Shown piece after piece: positions 45,123 to 54,107 of a stretch of 64,000 bases of DNA. A model generated the notes under the pieces. It was not told the DNA's origin. It saw only the letters and a program-made list of their open reading frames with translations, and ran no database searches. Both the position numbers and the translations under genes were made by a program. Source of the DNA: an uncultured Sphingomonadaceae bacterium (GTDB lineage: Bacteria; Pseudomonadota; Alphaproteobacteria; Sphingomonadales; Sphingomonadaceae). The stretch covers positions 376,501-440,500 of the forward strand of contig CANLQI010000001.1 of assembly GCA_947493325.1 (NCBI GenBank). The letters are read 5' to 3'. Each line of letters begins with the position of its first letter. The first letter of the stretch is position 1.

Positions 45123-46823
45123 TTATCTTTCGTGTAGAAAAGACTTGGCTGACATTTTTCTGGAAGCCAATTTCTTACTCATTTCGATCATTTTTTTGCC
45201 TTCCTTGGTGGACCCGGCAAAGTCTTCAGCAAAAGCTTCAGAGCCTATTTTAAGGCCGCGTGTCATGCTTTCGGCAACCATTTTCGCTTTTACCTCATCG
45301 CCTTTTTCGCCAAGTTTCAGGCCAAGCTCAAGCATTTCTCTGGTTATGCCGCCAATGACATATGTTTCGAACACATCCCAGTTCGGTTTTGCGATCGGAG
45401 GACGGATTTTCTCAATTTTTTCCAGGTCCGCATACATAAATTCGCGCCATACCGGGAACCAGGGCAATAGCCATTGCCGCATGCTGCATTGCGAGGCGCG
45501 CCGGCCAATCGCGTCTCTGGCGAATGCACCCAGCTGCCAGATTGGCAATCGGGGTGACAGCTGTTCAGCCAGTGGATACCGACAGATGATGCCCCATGTG
45601 GCCCGCATAAACATGCAGTTCTGTTTGGCTGGTGCGCCTAGCCATTTTGCAACATTCAGGAAATATTCCTTGATGCGTGCATATTCAGCTTGTCCTGCCG
45701 AGGAATGGAGAAATCCTTCCTTTTTTGGATCGCCAGCAGCGACTGGATCAATCGGATCAATTGGAAAATCGGGCCTGCCGATCAGATTGACGTCCATCCA
45801 GTGGTGCCATGTCGAGTCCACAACGACACGGCCAATGTCGGCCCTATGTCCATCATAAGCGCCGACAGCGCCAAATTCCTTGGCATTCGCAGCACCTTTG
45901 TTAAGATCCGTTACAGACGTATGATCTCCTTGCACACGCGCCCACGCGATAATGTCCGGAAGCTCTCTATGGCCGCTAACTTGGGGATATTCATCATTGG
46001 AATAGCCATTAAATGCAAAGCTCGCTGTAGGGTCAGTCGGTTCGATAACTTCGCCTTCATGCGGATGATCGGGCAGGACATCAATCGGACCGTTTCTGCC
46101 GCACAGCACCGGATGCGGAGACCAGCGCAATGAAAACGGACTGAACGACCAATGCGGGTAGCGCCGCAATCTGGTCTTCATGGGGATGTCGTCCGATTCG
46201 TCATTGAACGTATAAAAAGCATCATGACCTTTCATTAAGGTGTCATGGCGGTTAGTTCCGCTGGCTTGCGGCACGCCTTGGCCGGGGGTCCATTTACGCA
46301 TCGATTTCACACGCGGAATTCGGCTGCACATGGACGCGCCGAAATCGGCATGATCACCGCATGCAAATACACCGCCCTGTTCTTCATCCATCCAGCGTGA
46401 AATGATTTCCAGCTCATCATCATCCAGTCGCTCGGCATCGTTTTCATTCGTCCTTGCACCGAAAAACCAGACTTGATCATAATCGTTGATATCAAAGCCG
46501 GGTTGTGTGAAGCGGAATTCCTCCATATCGGCTTCACCGAGCGGATCGTGCTGGCGGTGCGCTTTGGTCAGATCATATTTGACCCACCAGTCAGGATCAT
46601 TTTCCAGCGTATCGATCAGAGCCGACAGGCTGAAATAAAGCTGGCCAAAGGATATGTTCACAAAGTTGCCATCGAAGCCATCTGCCACGATTAAAATTTT
46701 CATCTTGCAAGGGCGAAGGCACCAGGGCAGCAGCCATCGGCCCCGCTCAATTTCTTCCAGCCTCAGACGGTTGAATTGAAGTTTATCAATGCGCTGTAGT
46801 GCTTTTTGGGAAAGTTCGTTCAT
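45123..46823 (-). CDS. large protein of unknown function (566 residues)
   Basis: I do not recognise this protein. It starts with 40 residues rich in Arg and Leu, then MKILIVADGFDGNFVNISFG, a beta-strand/loop typical of Rossmann-like or glutamine amidotransferase-like folds. The most motif-like segment is EEQGGVFACGDHADFGASMC (about residues 149-168), where Cys, Asp and His cluster. The centre has many Trp, Pro and His (HWSFSPFSLRWSPHPVLCG), and the C-terminal 100 residues are helical and Lys-rich. No signal peptide or membrane span is evident. An internal start at residue 41 is possible. It stands alone between nth and dapB, with an AT-rich upstream region (46824-46978). Confidence 0.7.
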   Translation of the reverse strand: MNELSQKALQRIDKLQFNRLRLEEIERGRWLLPWCLRPCKMKILIVADGFDGNFVNISFGQLYFSLSALIDTLENDPDWWVKYDLTKAHRQHDPLGEADMEEFRFTQPGFDINDYDQVWFFGARTNENDAERLDDDELEIISRWMDEEQGGVFACGDHADFGASMCSRIPRVKSMRKWTPGQGVPQASGTNRHDTLMKGHDAFYTFNDESDDIPMKTRLRRYPHWSFSPFSLRWSPHPVLCGRNGPIDVLPDHPHEGEVIEPTDPTASFAFNGYSNDEYPQVSGHRELPDIIAWARVQGDHTSVTDLNKGAANAKEFGAVGAYDGHRADIGRVVVDSTWHHWMDVNLIGRPDFPIDPIDPVAAGDPKKEGFLHSSAGQAEYARIKEYFLNVAKWLGAPAKQNCMFMRATWGIICRYPLAEQLSPRLPIWQLGAFARDAIGRRASQCSMRQWLLPWFPVWREFMYADLEKIEKIRPPIAKPNWDVFETYVIGGITREMLELGLKLGEKGDEVKAKMVAESMTRGLKIGSEAFAEDFAGSTKEGKKMIEMSKKLASRKMSAKSFLHER

Positions 46824-46978
46824 TATTCGTCTCCATTTAAAAGTTTAGGAAACGACCCGCGATGTTCACCCTTATTTCGGGATTGACTAATATAATCTGC
46901 CTAAGAAAAAATATTTCATAGGACAAAAAAACCATTGGGTTATTTTGGCATTGCAAGTATTTTTAAATAAATGAAATA

Positions 46979-47707
46979 TTATATATTCAAAAATTCTTTC
47001 ATGGAGTAGCGCCCCGCATCTTTTCCGGCCAACCACTCAGCCGCTTTGACCGCGCCGCGGGCGAAAATGCTGCGATTTTCGGCACGGTGGGAGAGGGTGA
47101 TGCTTTCGCCCTCGGCGGCGAGGATAACGCTGTGATCGCCCGCGACCGATCCGCCGCGCAGGCTGGCGTAACCGATGTTGCCGCGCCCGCGCGCGCCGGT
47201 CATGCCGTCCCGTCCGCGTTCGCTGTCTGCCACTGGATCAATACCGCGCGCTTTGGCCGCTGCTTCGCCGAGCAGCAATGCCGTGCCCGATGGTGCATCC
47301 ACCTTGTGCCGGTGGTGCATTTCCAGGATTTCGATATCCCAGTCCTCACCGAGCCGAGCCGCTGCTTCGGCGACCAATGCGCTCAACATATTGACGCCGA
47401 GCGAGGTATTGCCGGTCTGCAGCACGGCAATATGTTCGGCGGCATTGTCGATCAAAAAATGGTGACGCTCCTGCAATCCCGTCGTGCCGATGACAATGGG
47501 CTTTCCTGCCGCGATACAGGCATCCAGATTGGCTTCGAGCGCGTCCGGTGCGGAAAAATCGATCAGTACATCGGCTTTTGCCGCGAGCGCAGCCGGGCCA
47601 TCGCCCTGGTCCGCGCCGCCCGCATGTTTCAGTCCCGCCTCGGCTATCGCTGCTTCGATAGCCTGTCCCATGCGCCCCGCGCTGCCGTAAATGCCGATAT
47701 TGGTCAT
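46979..47707 (-). CDS. dapB: 4-hydroxy-tetrahydrodipicolinate reductase
   Basis: DapB acts in the diaminopimelate/lysine pathway. The 242-residue product has the dinucleotide-binding motif IGIYGSAGRMGQ, DFSAPDALEANL, IGTTGL, NTSLGVNML, and the signature EMHHRHKVDAPSGTALLLGE. It is divergent from the sirtuin gene, with only about 41 bases between start codons. Length is slightly short but complete. Confidence 0.97.
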   Translation of the reverse strand: MTNIGIYGSAGRMGQAIEAAIAEAGLKHAGGADQGDGPAALAAKADVLIDFSAPDALEANLDACIAAGKPIVIGTTGLQERHHFLIDNAAEHIAVLQTGNTSLGVNMLSALVAEAAARLGEDWDIEILEMHHRHKVDAPSGTALLLGEAAAKARGIDPVADSERGRDGMTGARGRGNIGYASLRGGSVAGDHSVILAAEGESITLSHRAENRSIFARGAVKAAEWLAGKDAGRYSMKEFLNI

Positions 47708-47748
47708 GCGTCTTGTCCTATCTATCCTTTATGTGCTTCATGGGGCAG

Positions 47749-48444
47749 ATGGACAATATTCGCAATATCGTAATCCTGACCGGCGCAGGTGTGAGCGCAG
47801 AGAGCGGGGTCGCCACCTTTCGCGGGCCGGACGGTTTGTGGGAGGGGCACCGGGTCGAGGATGTCGCCACGCCAGAGGCATTTATGCGCGATCCGCATCT
47901 GGTGCAGAAATTTTATGACGAGCGCCGGGCCAAGCTGAAAACCGTGCAGCCCAATGCGGTGCATATGGCACTGGCGCGGCTGGATGCCGAATGGAAAGGC
48001 GAGTTTTTGCTCGTTACGCAGAATGTCGATGATCTGCATGACCGGGCGGGTTCGCAGCGGCTGTTGCATATGCATGGCGAGCTGAACAGCGCCTTGTGCC
48101 TTGCCTGTGATATACGCAGCGCATGGAACGGCACTCTGGCGGACGGCCCGCCATGTCCGGCATGCGGTGCACAGGCGCTGCGCCCGGATATCGTGTGGTT
48201 TGGCGAAATGCCCTATCATATGGAGCGGATCGAGGCCGCGCTGGCGGCGTGCGACCTGTTCGTGTCAATTGGCACATCAGGCGCGGTATATCCCGCGGCG
48301 GGGTTCGTGCAGACGGCCCGTGCCTGTGGCGCACAGACGCTGGAAATCAACCTTGATCCATCCGAAGGCAGCCACCTGTTCGATGAAAGCAGGCAGGGAG
48401 AGGCGGGGACGCTGGTGCCGGAATGGGTGGAGAGTCTTTTTTGA
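47749..48444 (+). CDS. cobB: Sir2 family NAD-dependent protein deacylase
   Basis: This sirtuin removes acyl groups from lysines using NAD. The 231 residues show ILTGAGVSAESGVATFRGPD, TQNVDDLHDRAG, the catalytic His in LLHMHGEL, zinc Cys pairs (CLACD and CPACG), and PDIVWFGEMPY. A Tyr-x2-Arg (YDERR, about residue 62) is the feature that marks class III sirtuins preferring succinyl or malonyl lysine. The start is uncertain: ATG 47749 or 47740, since both sit by a GGGG tract; the frame extends to 47713. Confidence 0.92.
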   Translation: MDNIRNIVILTGAGVSAESGVATFRGPDGLWEGHRVEDVATPEAFMRDPHLVQKFYDERRAKLKTVQPNAVHMALARLDAEWKGEFLLVTQNVDDLHDRAGSQRLLHMHGELNSALCLACDIRSAWNGTLADGPPCPACGAQALRPDIVWFGEMPYHMERIEAALAACDLFVSIGTSGAVYPAAGFVQTARACGAQTLEINLDPSEGSHLFDESRQGEAGTLVPEWVESLF

Positions 48445-48475
48445 TTTCACGGTACTGCAATATCAAGATAACCGA

Positions 48476-48540
48476 TTCCTCCCTGTCGCGTAGCGATGGG
48501 GAGGGGGACCGTTTTGCGTAGCAAAATGGTGGAGGGGTGG
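48476..48540. repeat. palindromic repeat downstream of cobB
   Basis: Two hairpins share a GTA loop: TCGC-GTA-GCGA (48486-48496) and ACCGTTTTGC-GTA-GCAAAATGGT (48508-48530). They are flanked by CCTCCC and GGAGGGG tracts. The rest of 48445-48700 holds no gene. Confidence 0.7.
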
Positions 48541-48700
48541 ATGGCGGCATTATGCAATTACTGGCAGCATGCATGCCTGATATAAAACGTCACTTGCAGG
48601 CAGCTCCTCTGATAGGCTGCACATTATTCTAAAACGTTTGCAGCCCGCCTGCGCGGGGATGACATGTAAAAGTGCCAAAGATATTATCCCCGTTAGCGCT

Positions 48701-49474
48701 TCATTTGGCTATCGTCACAGCACTACATGTCGAGCAGGCCGCATCCTTGTGCAGTGTGATCGTGCGCATGGCGGGCTTCAGGCCATCGAAAATGTGCAGC
48801 TTGCGGGTTTGATCATCGCCAAAACCGGTGAGCACCCGCACGGCCTCCATCGCGGCGAAACTGCCCATCATGCCGACCATCGCGCCGAGCACACCGTTTT
48901 CCGCGCAGGTGTCGCAGTCTTCGGCATCAAATGCATCACCGACAAAACAGCGGTAGCAGGGAGCATCATCGCGCCATCCGTAAAACGTGCCGACCTGTCC
49001 CTGAAACTGACCGATGGCGGCGGACACGAGCGGGATTTGCAGCCTGTGGCAAAGGTCGTTGACGGCCAGCCGTGCGGCAAAATTGTCGGTGCCGTCGAGT
49101 ATAAGGTCCGCGCCTGTCAGCATGGCGGCGCCATTGTCCGCCGTTAATCGCTCCTGCAATGCTGTTACTCTGATATCAGCATTAATTTTCGTGAGTGCCG
49201 TCTTGGCTGCTTGCACCTTGGGGGTACCAATATCACCTTCACCAAACAGCACCTGCCGTTGAAGATTGGAAAGCGATACTTGGTCGTCGTCAATAATAGT
49301 GAGGCGGCCCACACCCGCCGCCGCCAGATATTGCAGCGCCGGACAGCCTATGCCGCCCGCACCCACAACCACAGCGTGCGCGGCGAGCAGTTTTGCCTGC
49401 CCCGCGCCGCCAATGTGCGGCAAGATAATATGCCGCGCATAACGGTCTAGCTGTGCATCGGTAAGGTCGGTCAT
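48701..49474 (-). CDS. moeB: HesA/MoeB/ThiF family adenylyltransferase
   Basis: E1-like enzymes adenylate the C-terminus of MoaD- or ThiS-type sulfur carriers. The 257-residue product has the ATP motif VVGAGGIGCPALQYLAAAGV, DDDQVSLSNLQRQVLF, DGTDNFAARLAVND, zinc Cys pairs (CYRC, CSTC) and CDTCAENGVLGAMVGMMGSF. The MoeB role in molybdopterin synthesis is the best guess; a ThiF-like role cannot be excluded. It follows dnaA on the same strand after 25 bases. Confidence 0.88.
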   Translation of the reverse strand: MTDLTDAQLDRYARHIILPHIGGAGQAKLLAAHAVVVGAGGIGCPALQYLAAAGVGRLTIIDDDQVSLSNLQRQVLFGEGDIGTPKVQAAKTALTKINADIRVTALQERLTADNGAAMLTGADLILDGTDNFAARLAVNDLCHRLQIPLVSAAIGQFQGQVGTFYGWRDDAPCYRCFVGDAFDAEDCDTCAENGVLGAMVGMMGSFAAMEAVRVLTGFGDDQTRKLHIFDGLKPAMRTITLHKDAACSTCSAVTIAK

Positions 49475-49499
49475 GATGGCCTATGTAGGCGAGAGTGGC

Positions 49500-51014
49500 T
49501 CAGCTTTCCAGCTGTTGCAGCAAAGTGCGCACGTCGCCGTCCATATCGGCGTCACGTTCGCGCAGGTCTTCAATCAGGCGGACGGCATGGATGACCGTGC
49601 TATGGTCACGGCCACCGAATTTGCGCCCGATTTCGGGGTAGGAACGCGGGGTGAGCACTTTGGCAAGATACATGGCCACCTGGCGCGGACGCACAATGGC
49701 GCGTGCGCGGCGTTTGGAGGCCATTTCGCTGCGGTCGAGTTTATAGAACTGACACACCGTGCGCTGGATTTCGTCGATCGTGATGCGCCGGCGGTTGGCG
49801 CTCAATATATCCGAAAGCTGATCCTGTGCCAGCGAGAGCGTTACCGGCTGGCCGGTGAGCTGCGCATAGGCGATCAGCTTGTTCAGGCCGCCGACCAGTT
49901 CGCGGACATTGCGGCTGATGGTACGGGCAAGAAACTCGACCACATCTTCGCCGACATTGCACGGTGTAAACTGGGACAGGCGCGCGCGCAGGATAGCGCG
50001 GCGCAGCTCGATATTGGCGGGCTGCATGTCAGCGACCAGTCCCATGGAGAGCCGCGAGAGAAGACGCTGGTCGACGCCGTCCAATGCTTGTGGTGCCCGG
50101 TCGGATGCGACAACCAGCCTTTTGCCAGCGCTCAGCAATGCATCAATTGTGTGCAGGAATTCTTCCTGTGTCGATGCCTTGCCGATAATGAACTGAATAT
50201 CGTCCACCAGCAGCATGTCGAAACCGCGCAGCCGCGCCTTGAATTCCATCATCTTGTTCTGCCGCATCGCGGAGACGAACTCGATCATGAAGCGTTCGGC
50301 CGAACAATAGAAAATACGCGATTCCGGTTTTGCCTTGGCATATTGATTGCCAATGGCATGCAGCAAGTGCGTCTTGCCCTGTCCAGTGGGCGCTTTGAGG
50401 TACAGCGGCGTGAATTGCGGCTTTTCTTCGGCGGCCATGCGCTGCGCCGCATTTCGGCCCAATATATTGGCTTCGCCGGTGACGAAATTATCGAATGTGA
50501 GCGAACTGTCCAAGCCCAGTTGCGCCGCCATCTGACCTTGCGCATCGCCAAAAGCATCCAGAAAGTCGCCGCCATTATAGCGCGATGCCGACGTATCGCC
50601 GAACAGGCCTGTGTCCTGAGCATTATCCGCCGCATGGCGCATATGCCCGGAAGCACCTTCGCCGCGGCGGCTGCGCAGTTCATGAGTCTGCACACTGCTG
50701 GGATGGGCGGAAATTTTCAGGCTGCGCACTTCGGGACGGGCAATTTTCCAGGCAAGTGAAAGGCGATCAGCAAAGCGGTCATTCACCCAGTTGGCGGAAA
50801 AATCGGATGGGGCATAAAGTTCGAGCGTACCGGTATCGCGGCAGAAACGGCCCGGTTCCATCGGGCGGATCCATTGCGCATGAATCTGTCCGCCCAGATC
50901 TTTTTTAAGACCATTGCTGATCTCGGACCAGTCGGCTGCCCATCCGGCCGCCATATCCTCGGCGCTCATCGCATCGGCGGTCACGGTATCAACATTCTTA
51001 GTATCATTTTTCAT
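49500..51014 (-). CDS. dnaA: chromosomal replication initiator protein DnaA
   Basis: DnaA binds oriC and opens it. The 504 residues include domain I (about 25-110), a variable linker, the AAA+ domain with Walker A GQGKTH (211-216), Walker B LLVDDIQF (about 268-275), SDRAPQALDGVDQRLLSRLS and the domain IV signature GGRDHSTVIHAV. The upstream 640-base region holds a near-consensus DnaA box and GANTC sites. The position beside rpsT and mutM is typical of Alphaproteobacteria. Confidence 0.97.
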   Translation of the reverse strand: MKNDTKNVDTVTADAMSAEDMAAGWAADWSEISNGLKKDLGGQIHAQWIRPMEPGRFCRDTGTLELYAPSDFSANWVNDRFADRLSLAWKIARPEVRSLKISAHPSSVQTHELRSRRGEGASGHMRHAADNAQDTGLFGDTSASRYNGGDFLDAFGDAQGQMAAQLGLDSSLTFDNFVTGEANILGRNAAQRMAAEEKPQFTPLYLKAPTGQGKTHLLHAIGNQYAKAKPESRIFYCSAERFMIEFVSAMRQNKMMEFKARLRGFDMLLVDDIQFIIGKASTQEEFLHTIDALLSAGKRLVVASDRAPQALDGVDQRLLSRLSMGLVADMQPANIELRRAILRARLSQFTPCNVGEDVVEFLARTISRNVRELVGGLNKLIAYAQLTGQPVTLSLAQDQLSDILSANRRRITIDEIQRTVCQFYKLDRSEMASKRRARAIVRPRQVAMYLAKVLTPRSYPEIGRKFGGRDHSTVIHAVRLIEDLRERDADMDGDVRTLLQQLES

Positions 51015-51584
51015 GTCTTACCGTTTGTCCGCCATTCGTTTATCACCCCTTGCCCGAAATACGAGCCTCGAAAATATGGACAGTGCCGAAATAATTATTC
51101 CGGCATCTTGTCACGATATCTCGTGAATTATTAATCGGTTCTGACAATAAAATACTAACCCGGATAATTGCCTTATCCGGCCATATTTTCTCGTCATAAT
51201 AGTAGCGGAGAACGTTTTTTGCGTCGCTGCCCAAAACAGCTAGCCTGCCCATTCGTCCGGCCCCCGATGACTCTTGTTTAGACAGGCGCAGGCGAGTCGA
51301 GCAAGGGCGGATGTGTAAAAAAATTGAAATAAAAGATTTGACTCAAGAAAATAACGAAAAATTGTGGATACTATATCTAAAATATTGAATTAATTATATT
51401 TACTTACAAGCGCAAAAATTGGCATTTGGCGAATCGCGGGAAGTCCTACACTTGTGCAGTGCGGCATAAAAATCGCTTTCACAAATCTGTCACTTGCCTG
51501 TCTTAATAGCTTGGCTGGGCGCAAAAAGTAACGCCGTGTATCATAGCGATATGCCATCATCGCGCGGACATATATGGCGGGCAC
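51015..51584 (-). promoter_or_regulatory. dnaA upstream control region
   Basis: No gene. Features are inverted repeats CACGA-TATC-TCGTG (51110-51123) and CCGGATAA-TTGCC-TTATCCGG (51160-51180); two GANTC sites (GACTC at 51269-51273 and 51340-51344); a DnaA-box-like TGTGGATAC (51363-51371, one mismatch); a weaker TGTGTAAAA (51312-51320); and a strongly AT-rich block at about 51310-51410. These fit cell-cycle control of dnaA. Origin activity cannot be claimed from this alone. Confidence 0.5.
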
Positions 51585-51617
51585 AAAAAACCCCGCGGCC
51601 GCATATGCGGGCGGGGT
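51585..51617 (-). terminator. intrinsic terminator after rpsT
   Basis: On the minus strand CCCCGC and an inner CCGCA-TA-TGCGG hairpin close with GCGGGG and run into TTTTTT (51585-51590). Confidence 0.85.
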
Positions 51618-51656
51618 GTTTTCCTGCGATTATGATCGCAGTATCTGCGGAACTGT

Positions 51657-51920
51657 TTAGCCCAGGGCAGCAATACGTTTGTTGAGGCGCGAATATTTAC
51701 GTGCCGCTGTATTTTTGTGGATCAGGCCCTTGGCAACACCGCGTGCCATTTCGGGCTGTACGGTTGTCATCGCTTCTGTCGCCGCTTTCTTGTCGCCGGC
51801 TTCAATAGCGGCTTCGACTTTTTTCACATAGGTGCGAATGCGGCCCATGCGGTTGGTGTTCACAACTGTACGGCGCGCATTGCGGCGGATACGTTTCTTT
51901 GCTTGCGGCGTATTTGCCAT
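51657..51920 (-). CDS. rpsT: 30S ribosomal protein S20
   Basis: S20 binds 16S rRNA early in assembly. The 87-residue product is all-helical and basic, with [20 protein letters not shown] and the closing [20 protein letters not shown]. Length is normal. It lies between mutM and dnaA on the same strand and has its own terminator. Confidence 0.98.
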   Translation of the reverse strand: MANTPQAKKRIRRNARRTVVNTNRMGRIRTYVKKVEAAIEAGDKKAATEAMTTVQPEMARGVAKGLIHKNTAARKYSRLNKRIAALG

Positions 51921-52078
51921 GTGTAATTACCTCAAAAACTTGTATGTTTTAAAATATCTGATGGGCGTTGGGTGGCGCAAACTGCGCGCTACAGCGCCAT
52001 GAAGGTGCGGCATATAATGCGGCTTGGTGGGAAGGTCAATGATTCTTTCGCGGGATATGGGGTGTTTTCGCGTCATAG

Positions 52079-52891
52079 CTACCGCTGACATTTCCCGCAC
52101 CAAAACGTGCTGCGCCCGCCCTGGGTGAAGCGCTGCACGGTGCCGCCGCAGGGGCATGGTTCGCCTTCGCGGCCATAGACGCGCCATTCTTTGGCGAAAT
52201 AGCCGAGTTCGCCGTCGGGGCGGGCATAATCACGTAGGCTGGAGCCGCCCGCTTCGATCGCCTGTGCCAGGACCTGTTTGATTGCGTCCACCAATTCTGT
52301 CAGACGCGCCTTGGAAATATTTCCGGCTTTGCGCCTGGGCGATATGCCCGCCATATTCAGTGCTTCACAGACATAGATATTGCCAAGCCCCGCAACGATA
52401 CGCTGGTCGAGCAATGACAGCTTGATAGGGGAGGTGCGTCCGGCCAGCGCGCGGTGCAGATAGGCGGCGTTGAAATCATCGCCCAGCGGCTCTGGCCCCA
52501 TTTTGGCAAAGGCGGGAAAACTGTTCAGCGCGTCTGCCTGTACCAGATCGAGTGAGCCAAAACGGCGCGGGTCGTTGAGCGCGAGTGTGGTGCCGCTTTC
52601 CGTGCGCAGGACAAAATGATCGTGCTTGCCGATATCCTCTGGCGCAATTCGCCATTTGCCCGACATGCCCAGATGGAAAATCAGCACATCGCCGCGATTG
52701 GTTGCAATCAGGCCATATTTAGCACGACGTGACAGGCCGGTAACCGTCGCCCCGGTCAGCCGTTGGCGGAGGTCAGGCGGCATGGGCCAGCGCAGGTCGG
52801 CGCGGCGCGGTGTGACTTCGGCAAGCATTTCACCGTTCAGAACGGCTTCAAGGCCGCGTACCGTGGTTTCGACTTCGGGGAGCTCAGGCAT
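52079..52891 (-). CDS. mutM: formamidopyrimidine-DNA glycosylase (Fpg)
   Basis: MutM removes 8-oxoguanine and FaPy lesions. The 270 residues start with the catalytic MPELPEVETTVRGL (P2 nucleophile, E3), and include the DNA-binding RRAKYG, LGMSGKW, LNDPRRFG and the helix-two-turn-helix region GLGNIYVCEAL. The C-terminal zinc finger reads CPCGGTV ... FWCGKCQR, with one residue rather than two between the first Cys pair. It is divergent from ubiE. Confidence 0.97.
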   Translation of the reverse strand: MPELPEVETTVRGLEAVLNGEMLAEVTPRRADLRWPMPPDLRQRLTGATVTGLSRRAKYGLIATNRGDVLIFHLGMSGKWRIAPEDIGKHDHFVLRTESGTTLALNDPRRFGSLDLVQADALNSFPAFAKMGPEPLGDDFNAAYLHRALAGRTSPIKLSLLDQRIVAGLGNIYVCEALNMAGISPRRKAGNISKARLTELVDAIKQVLAQAIEAGGSSLRDYARPDGELGYFAKEWRVYGREGEPCPCGGTVQRFTQGGRSTFWCGKCQR

Positions 52892-52943
52892 GGCATGGGA
52901 TGTAGGGTATTACTGTGCGGAAAGGAAGGGGACCCTGGAACAT

Positions 52944-53098
52944 CTTTCCCCCTTGATGGGGGAAGGATACGAAGCGTTACAGCTGCAAGCTGTTACGCGC
53001 AGTATGCTGCATCAAGACGAGAGCGCACCCCCATCCAGATCCGACTAGGCGGCAAGCCGCCAAGTCTCCACATCCTTCCCCCATCAAGGGGGAAGGAG
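52944..53098. repeat. palindromic repeat between mutM and ubiE
   Basis: CTTTCCCCCTTGATGGGGGA (52944-52963) and CCTTCCCCCATCAAGGGGGA (about 53074-53093) close an element of about 155 bases. It contains the inner hairpin GGCGG-CAA-GCCGCC-like segment (about 53048-53061), which is an inverted relative of the one at 13744-13757. Confidence 0.7.
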
Positions 53099-53159
53099 AA
53101 TAAAGAAATCCCTTCAAACCCACTTCCACAGTGGCTCTTTTATCCCTACATAGCCATGC

Positions 53160-53891
53160 ATGACTGAAACAGTGCCCTTTGGCTATGAAGATATTGACGC
53201 AAGTGAGAAACAGGCCCGGGTGGGCGGGATATTCTCTGGCGTTGCCAGCAAATATGACCTGATGAACGATGCCATGTCGGGCGGCATGCACCGTTTGTGG
53301 AAAGACCGGTTCGTGCGCCGCGTCAAGCCGCAGGCGCATGAAGATATTCTCGACATGGCGGGCGGCACGGGCGATATTGCCTTCCGCCTGGTGAAATCCG
53401 GCGCCAATGTCACGGTGGCTGATATCAATCAGGAAATGCTCGATGTCGGCATCGACCGCGCCATGAAAATGGGTGAGGACCGGCTGGTCTGGTCGCGGCA
53501 GAATGCCGAGGAACTGGCCTTTGATGACCGCAGTTTCGACGCCTATACAATCGCATTCGGCATCCGCAATGTGACACATATCGACAAGGCGCTGAAAGAA
53601 GCGCACCGTGCGCTTAAATTTGGCGGGCGTTTTTACTGTCTCGAATTTTCGACCACGCTCTGGCCCGGATTTGGCGAAGTCTACGACGCCTATTCGCACA
53701 AGGTTGTGCCGAAACTGGGCGAGGCGCTGGCGGGGGATGCGGACAGTTACCGCTATCTGATCGAATCAATCCGCCGTTTTCCCGATATGGAAAAATTTGA
53801 GGGGCTTATCCGCGATGCGGGTTTCGTGCGGACCAAAGTGGAGCCATTGCTCGGCGGGCTTGTCGCCATCCATAGCGGGTGGAAGATATAA
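53160..53891 (+). CDS. ubiE: ubiquinone/menaquinone biosynthesis C-methyltransferase UbiE
   Basis: UbiE methylates the benzoquinol ring in ubiquinone synthesis. The 243 residues show VGGIFSGVASKYDLMNDAMS, the SAM-binding DMAGGTGDIAFRL, DINQEMLDVG, NAEELAFDDRSFDAYTIAFG and IRNVTHIDKALKEAHRALK. It begins the ubiE-ubiB pair; the structured repeat copy B fills the spacer to ubiB. Confidence 0.97.
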   Translation: MTETVPFGYEDIDASEKQARVGGIFSGVASKYDLMNDAMSGGMHRLWKDRFVRRVKPQAHEDILDMAGGTGDIAFRLVKSGANVTVADINQEMLDVGIDRAMKMGEDRLVWSRQNAEELAFDDRSFDAYTIAFGIRNVTHIDKALKEAHRALKFGGRFYCLEFSTTLWPGFGEVYDAYSHKVVPKLGEALAGDADSYRYLIESIRRFPDMEKFEGLIRDAGFVRTKVEPLLGGLVAIHSGWKI

Positions 53892-53903
53892 TATGGCGTA
53901 TTT

Positions 53904-54107
53904 GTCTGATGCCCTCTCGGGCATGGAACGGCACCAGCCCTCTCCCCCGCCCAACCTCCCGATAATGTGTCCCGTTAGTATATCGGGAGGTTGGGCGGGG
54001 GAGAGGGCTGGTGCCGCGTTCCCGCAGGCTTTTCGCGCAAGCGAAAAAATAGCCGTGAGGGATAAAGATACTCCGGTGCCGACTTATGCCTGTGAAGGCA
54101 TAAAAAA
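53904..54107 (+). repeat. three-hairpin structured repeat, copy B
   Basis: The parts are in the same order as in copy A: a small hairpin ATGCCC-TCTC-GGGCAT (53909-53924); a large hairpin with perfect 34-base arms (53930-53963 and 53982-54015) and an 18-base loop; a second hairpin TTTTCGC-GCAA-GCGAAAA (54030-54047) inside GGC/GCC and TCCC/GGGA pairs (54020-54062); and a third hairpin TATGCCT-GTGA-AGGCATA (54085-54102). The element runs right up to the ubiB start codon. Compared with copy A, the arms vary in a compensated way while the loops are kept. Confidence 0.82.

Noticed and set aside
49473-50759. 428-codon plus-strand frame opposite dnaA
   Set aside because: It is the antisense shadow of dnaA; codon bias and all motifs belong to the minus strand.
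51015-51584. Chromosomal origin of replication
   Set aside because: Only one good DnaA box and one weak one; not enough to call an origin, so it is listed as a dnaA control region.
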